From Maricaulis sp047308265 (lineage in GTDB: Bacteria > Pseudomonadota > Alphaproteobacteria > Caulobacterales > Maricaulaceae): DNA of 64,000 bases. This document shows, in pieces, positions 61,623 to 64,000 of the stretch; positions within the stretch are counted from its first letter, which is position 1, and every line of letters starts with the position of its first letter. The position numbers and the translations under genes are program-made. The notes beneath the pieces are model-generated. The model saw nothing but the letters and a program-made list of their open reading frames with translations. It was not told the DNA's origin and made no database searches. Location: positions 124,001 to 188,000 of the forward strand of contig NZ_JBKQWY010000001.1 in assembly GCF_047308265.1 (NCBI RefSeq), in the 5' to 3' direction.

Positions 61623-62927
61623 ATGACCGAAGAAACCGCAACGCCTGCTTTGCTGGACGGACTGCAGAAAATGACTCTGCAGGATCTGAAAGAGAAGAAG
61701 CCGACTGAACTCCTCGAGTTTGCGGAAGCGCTTGAAATCGAGAATGCATCATCCTTGCGCAAACAAGGTATGATGTTCGCGATCCTGAAGGCTCTCGCTG
61801 AACGCGATGTTGAAATTCATGGCGGCGGCGTTCTGGAGGTTCTCCAGGACGGATTTGGGTTCCTACGGTCTCCAGAATCCAATTACCTCGCCGGTCCTGA
61901 CGATATCTATGTATCACCGACACAGATCCGGAAGTTCGGTCTTCGGACTGGTGATACTGTGGAAGGTGAAATTCGCAGCCCGCGTGACGGTGAACGCTAT
62001 TTTGCGCTGTTGAAAGTCAACTCGATTAATTTCGAGGATCCGGAACGGGCCCGTCACAAAGTCCATTTCGACAATCTGACCCCGCTTTATCCGGACCAGC
62101 GTTTCGTGATGGAGAACCCGAATCCGACAATCAAAGATCGGTCGGGTCGCGTTATTGATATTGTCTCACCTCTTGGCAAAGGTCAGCGCGGTCTTATCGT
62201 TGCGCCGCCGCGTACGGGTAAGACGGTTCTGTTGCAAAATATCGCGCACGCGATCGAGACCAATCATCCCGATTGTTATTTGATGGTGCTGTTGATCGAT
62301 GAACGTCCTGAAGAAGTGACGGACATGCAGCGTACGGTCCGGGGAGAAGTGATTTCATCGACGTTTGATGAACCTGCCACGCGCCATGTCCAGGTCGCTG
62401 AGATGGTGATCGAGAAGGCGAAGCGTCTGGTGGAACACGGCCGCGATGTTGTGATTTTGTTGGACTCTATCACGCGTCTGGGTCGGGCTTACAACACGGT
62501 TGTTCCAAGCTCAGGCAAAGTTCTGACGGGTGGAGTGGATGCCAATGCGCTGCAACGACCGAAGCGTTTCTTCGGTGCAGCCCGCAATATCGAACACGGT
62601 GGGTCATTGTCGATTATCGCGACCGCACTGATCGATACCGGCAGCAAGATGGATGAAGTCATCTTTGAGGAATTCAAGGGTACGGGTAACTCGGAGGTCG
62701 TGCTTGATCGCAAGGTCGCCGATAAACGCGTCTTCCCGGCGATTGATATTCTCAAGTCTGGTACACGTAAGGAAGAGCTCCTCGTTGATCGTGCCCAGCT
62801 TCAGAAGATGTATATCCTTCGCCGCATCCTGAACCCGATGGGGGCCCAGGATGCGATCGAGTTCCTGCTCGATAAATTGCGTCAAACCAAGACGAATGAC
62901 GAATTCTTCGATTCTATGAACACCTAA
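61623..62927 (+). CDS. rho: Transcription termination factor Rho
   Basis: 434 residues from ATG 61623; an upstream frame to 61542 is Cys/Arg-rich and not family-like. A start at the internal MTLQDLKEKKPTELLEFAE is also possible. The cold-shock-like RNA domain has VLEVLQDGFGFLRSPESNYL. The ATPase has LIVAPPRTGKTVLLQNIAHAI (Walker A) and DVVILLDSITRLGRAYNT (Walker B), with the Q/R loops SGKVLTGGVDANALQRPKRFFGAARN. It is a hexameric RNA helicase. Its 3' end overlaps the convergent GDPD gene by four bases. Confidence 0.97.
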   Translation: MTEETATPALLDGLQKMTLQDLKEKKPTELLEFAEALEIENASSLRKQGMMFAILKALAERDVEIHGGGVLEVLQDGFGFLRSPESNYLAGPDDIYVSPTQIRKFGLRTGDTVEGEIRSPRDGERYFALLKVNSINFEDPERARHKVHFDNLTPLYPDQRFVMENPNPTIKDRSGRVIDIVSPLGKGQRGLIVAPPRTGKTVLLQNIAHAIETNHPDCYLMVLLIDERPEEVTDMQRTVRGEVISSTFDEPATRHVQVAEMVIEKAKRLVEHGRDVVILLDSITRLGRAYNTVVPSSGKVLTGGVDANALQRPKRFFGAARNIEHGGSLSIIATALIDTGSKMDEVIFEEFKGTGNSEVVLDRKVADKRVFPAIDILKSGTRKEELLVDRAQLQKMYILRRILNPMGAQDAIEFLLDKLRQTKTNDEFFDSMNT

Positions 62928-63823
62928 CGGGTTGCGTCGTGTCGCCAAGCGGCACACGTATCGGCTTCAGACTGAAGAACGGCCGCTCCGCCAAGAGCTG
63001 TGGAGGCCAGGGTCACATCATCGATCGACAGGATTTCGAGACCCGCGGACTTAGCATTTCGATACGCGTCTTCTGAGTGGTTGAAACGGAACAGGCCTGC
63101 AGAGGCTTCGATCTCCTGGCGTTCAAGTTCCGCATCGCGGTCTGCATTGATGCGATTGACCCCCAGCCAGACATAATAGTTCTCGTTCGGGATACCAATC
63201 GCACTGATCTCTTCTAGTCGGTCCGGTACGGATAGAAAAACGTCCTCGTTCGCAGCGTAGTATTCTGCGGCCTGGTCCACGGTGTAAGCAATGAAGCTCA
63301 CACGGCTTATAGCGTCATGTCGTTCGACTTCTTCAACGATTTCCGACGGTGTAATGCCTTTAAGATCGATATTCAGCAAAATACCTGTTTCACGTGAAAC
63401 ACGAAGAGCGTCTTCCAGGGTGGGCAGGGTTTCATCGAGCTCCACGCCATTTTGGTCGACAAGCTGGAATGTGTTGATCTGATCCCAAGTTTGATCTTGC
63501 CATTCGCCTGTTCCGTTGGTCGTGCGGTCTAAAGTGTCATCATGGATCAGGAAGAAGACACCATCGGAGGTCTTGGCCACATCAATCTCAGCAAACAAGG
63601 CGCCGCGTTCAGCGGAGTAGGCAATCGTCGACAAAGCGTTTTCTGCATAGCCTGGAGCCGGTCCCGCGCGGTGTGCTGCCAGAACAGAATAGTCATTGTT
63701 GCGGATACAGTTGAAAGTCTCAGCTAATGCGTTCGTAGTGGATTCTTCGACCGGATCAGTGGCTTGTTGTGTGGGTGAGCAAGCCATAACGGCGAGAGCC
63801 GAGAGTGAAATGAGATAACGCAT
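62924..63823 (-). CDS. Glycerophosphodiester phosphodiesterase-family lipoprotein
   Basis: 299 residues. A lipoprotein signal (MRYLISLSALAVMAC, Cys15) is followed by a GDPD TIM barrel: LAAHRAGPAPGYAENALSTI (catalytic HR...EN), ERGALFAEIDVAKTSDGVFFLIHDDTLDRTTNGTG (E-D pair and HD) and GILLNIDLKG. It hydrolyses glycerophosphodiesters from phospholipid turnover in the periplasm. Convergent with rho. Confidence 0.9.
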   Translation of the reverse strand: MRYLISLSALAVMACSPTQQATDPVEESTTNALAETFNCIRNNDYSVLAAHRAGPAPGYAENALSTIAYSAERGALFAEIDVAKTSDGVFFLIHDDTLDRTTNGTGEWQDQTWDQINTFQLVDQNGVELDETLPTLEDALRVSRETGILLNIDLKGITPSEIVEEVERHDAISRVSFIAYTVDQAAEYYAANEDVFLSVPDRLEEISAIGIPNENYYVWLGVNRINADRDAELERQEIEASAGLFRFNHSEDAYRNAKSAGLEILSIDDVTLASTALGGAAVLQSEADTCAAWRHDATR

Positions 63824-63915
63824 GTCTGGATGTCCGTGATGGGAGCTTTAAGATAGCGGGACACTAGGTGGCCATCATGACAGCAACAATACGATAAATC
63901 AGAAGGGGATAGGTG

Positions 63916-64000
63916 ATGACGGAAGAATTGGTGCTCTATCATGCGCCTCGAACGCGTTCGGTTCGTGTGCGATGGCTGCTCGAAGAAATGAAGCTTCCCT
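63916..64000 (+). CDS. Glutathione S-transferase, N-terminal fragment (window edge)
   Basis: 28 codons are visible: MTEELVLYHAPRTRSVRVRW then LLEEMKLP. This is the thioredoxin-fold start of a bacterial GST, with SxRVRWLLEE as in the beta-alpha unit that binds glutathione. AAGGGGATAGGTG precedes the ATG. The rest is outside the window. Confidence 0.75.
   Translation, partial: MTEELVLYHAPRTRSVRVRWLLEEMKLP

Overview
The window is a contiguous, gene-dense stretch of an alphaproteobacterial chromosome. GC is about two thirds in sampled stretches of the left part and nearer 57-58% around the right-hand 8 kb. Gene content and order point to the Caulobacter/Maricaulis/Hyphomonas group. The main reason is the block dnaQ-coaE-aroE-maf-ppsR | non-coding gap | hemE-hemJ-rho, which in Caulobacter crescentus flanks the chromosomal replication origin. 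The ppsR-hemE gap (59470-59900) holds a perfect CtrA-type TTAA-N7-TTAA site, four DnaA-box-like ATCCACA elements, an AT-rich stretch and three GANTC (CcrM-type) sites within 21 bp. I read it as oriC. The genus cannot be named from the sequence alone. I found no tRNA, rRNA, insertion sequence, prophage, CRISPR array or other obviously foreign island.

Layout: 0-5 kb (minus strand): fur (cut by the window edge), rimI, tsaB, a nitroreductase, nfuA, a universal stress protein, a TetR regulator coupled to a small membrane protein, and a copper chaperone. 5-13.4 kb (minus): trpS, murJ, glnD, mutS. 13.5-15.8 kb (plus): maeB. 15.9-25.2 kb (minus): ampG-like transporter, hybrid histidine kinase, sulfotransferase-like protein, comM/yifB, gshB, BON lipoprotein, yraN, rsmI. 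25.2-30.5 kb: an LpoA/LppC-type lipoprotein diverging from rsmI, then hemW-rdgB, a small-ORF/DUF2975/XRE unit, and rph. 30.6-38.5 kb (plus): hrcA-grpE, an FMN-binding glutamate synthase-family protein, dnaK-dnaJ, with alkB on the other strand. 38.5-48.8 kb: a membrane protein, dapB, a WYL regulator, gloA, an Ogt/Ada-like repair protein, DUF2244, nth, an ATP-grasp enzyme, adenosine kinase and a GGDEF-EAL protein. 48.9-55.8 kb: hslV and hslU separated by two unrelated genes, smr, mltA, a Tim44-like gene, secB. 55.9-59.5 kb: dnaQ-coaE-aroE-maf-ppsR. 59.5-59.9 kb: putative oriC. 59.9-64 kb: hemE-hemJ, rho, a GDPD lipoprotein and the start of a glutathione S-transferase.

Working together, the genes are mostly housekeeping. 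Proteostasis: HrcA/GrpE/DnaK/DnaJ, HslVU, SecB. DNA and nucleotide-pool maintenance: MutS, Nth, AlkB, Ogt-like, DnaQ, RdgB. Heme: HemE, HemJ, HemW. Envelope: MurJ, AmpG, MltA and an LpoA-like lipoprotein. On both sides of the putative origin the adjacent operons point away from it, so they lie on leading strands.

The least explained items are regulatory or small: a 30-bp operator-like dyad in front of the TetR pair, a nested 30-bp dyad abutting the WYL regulator, a 29-bp dyad between the Tim44-like gene and secB, palindromes before a 38-codon membrane ORF with a strong ribosome site, a structured non-coding stretch at 29.5 kb, and a possible leader peptide before rho. I saw no convincing new multi-gene system such as a defence or biosynthetic cluster.
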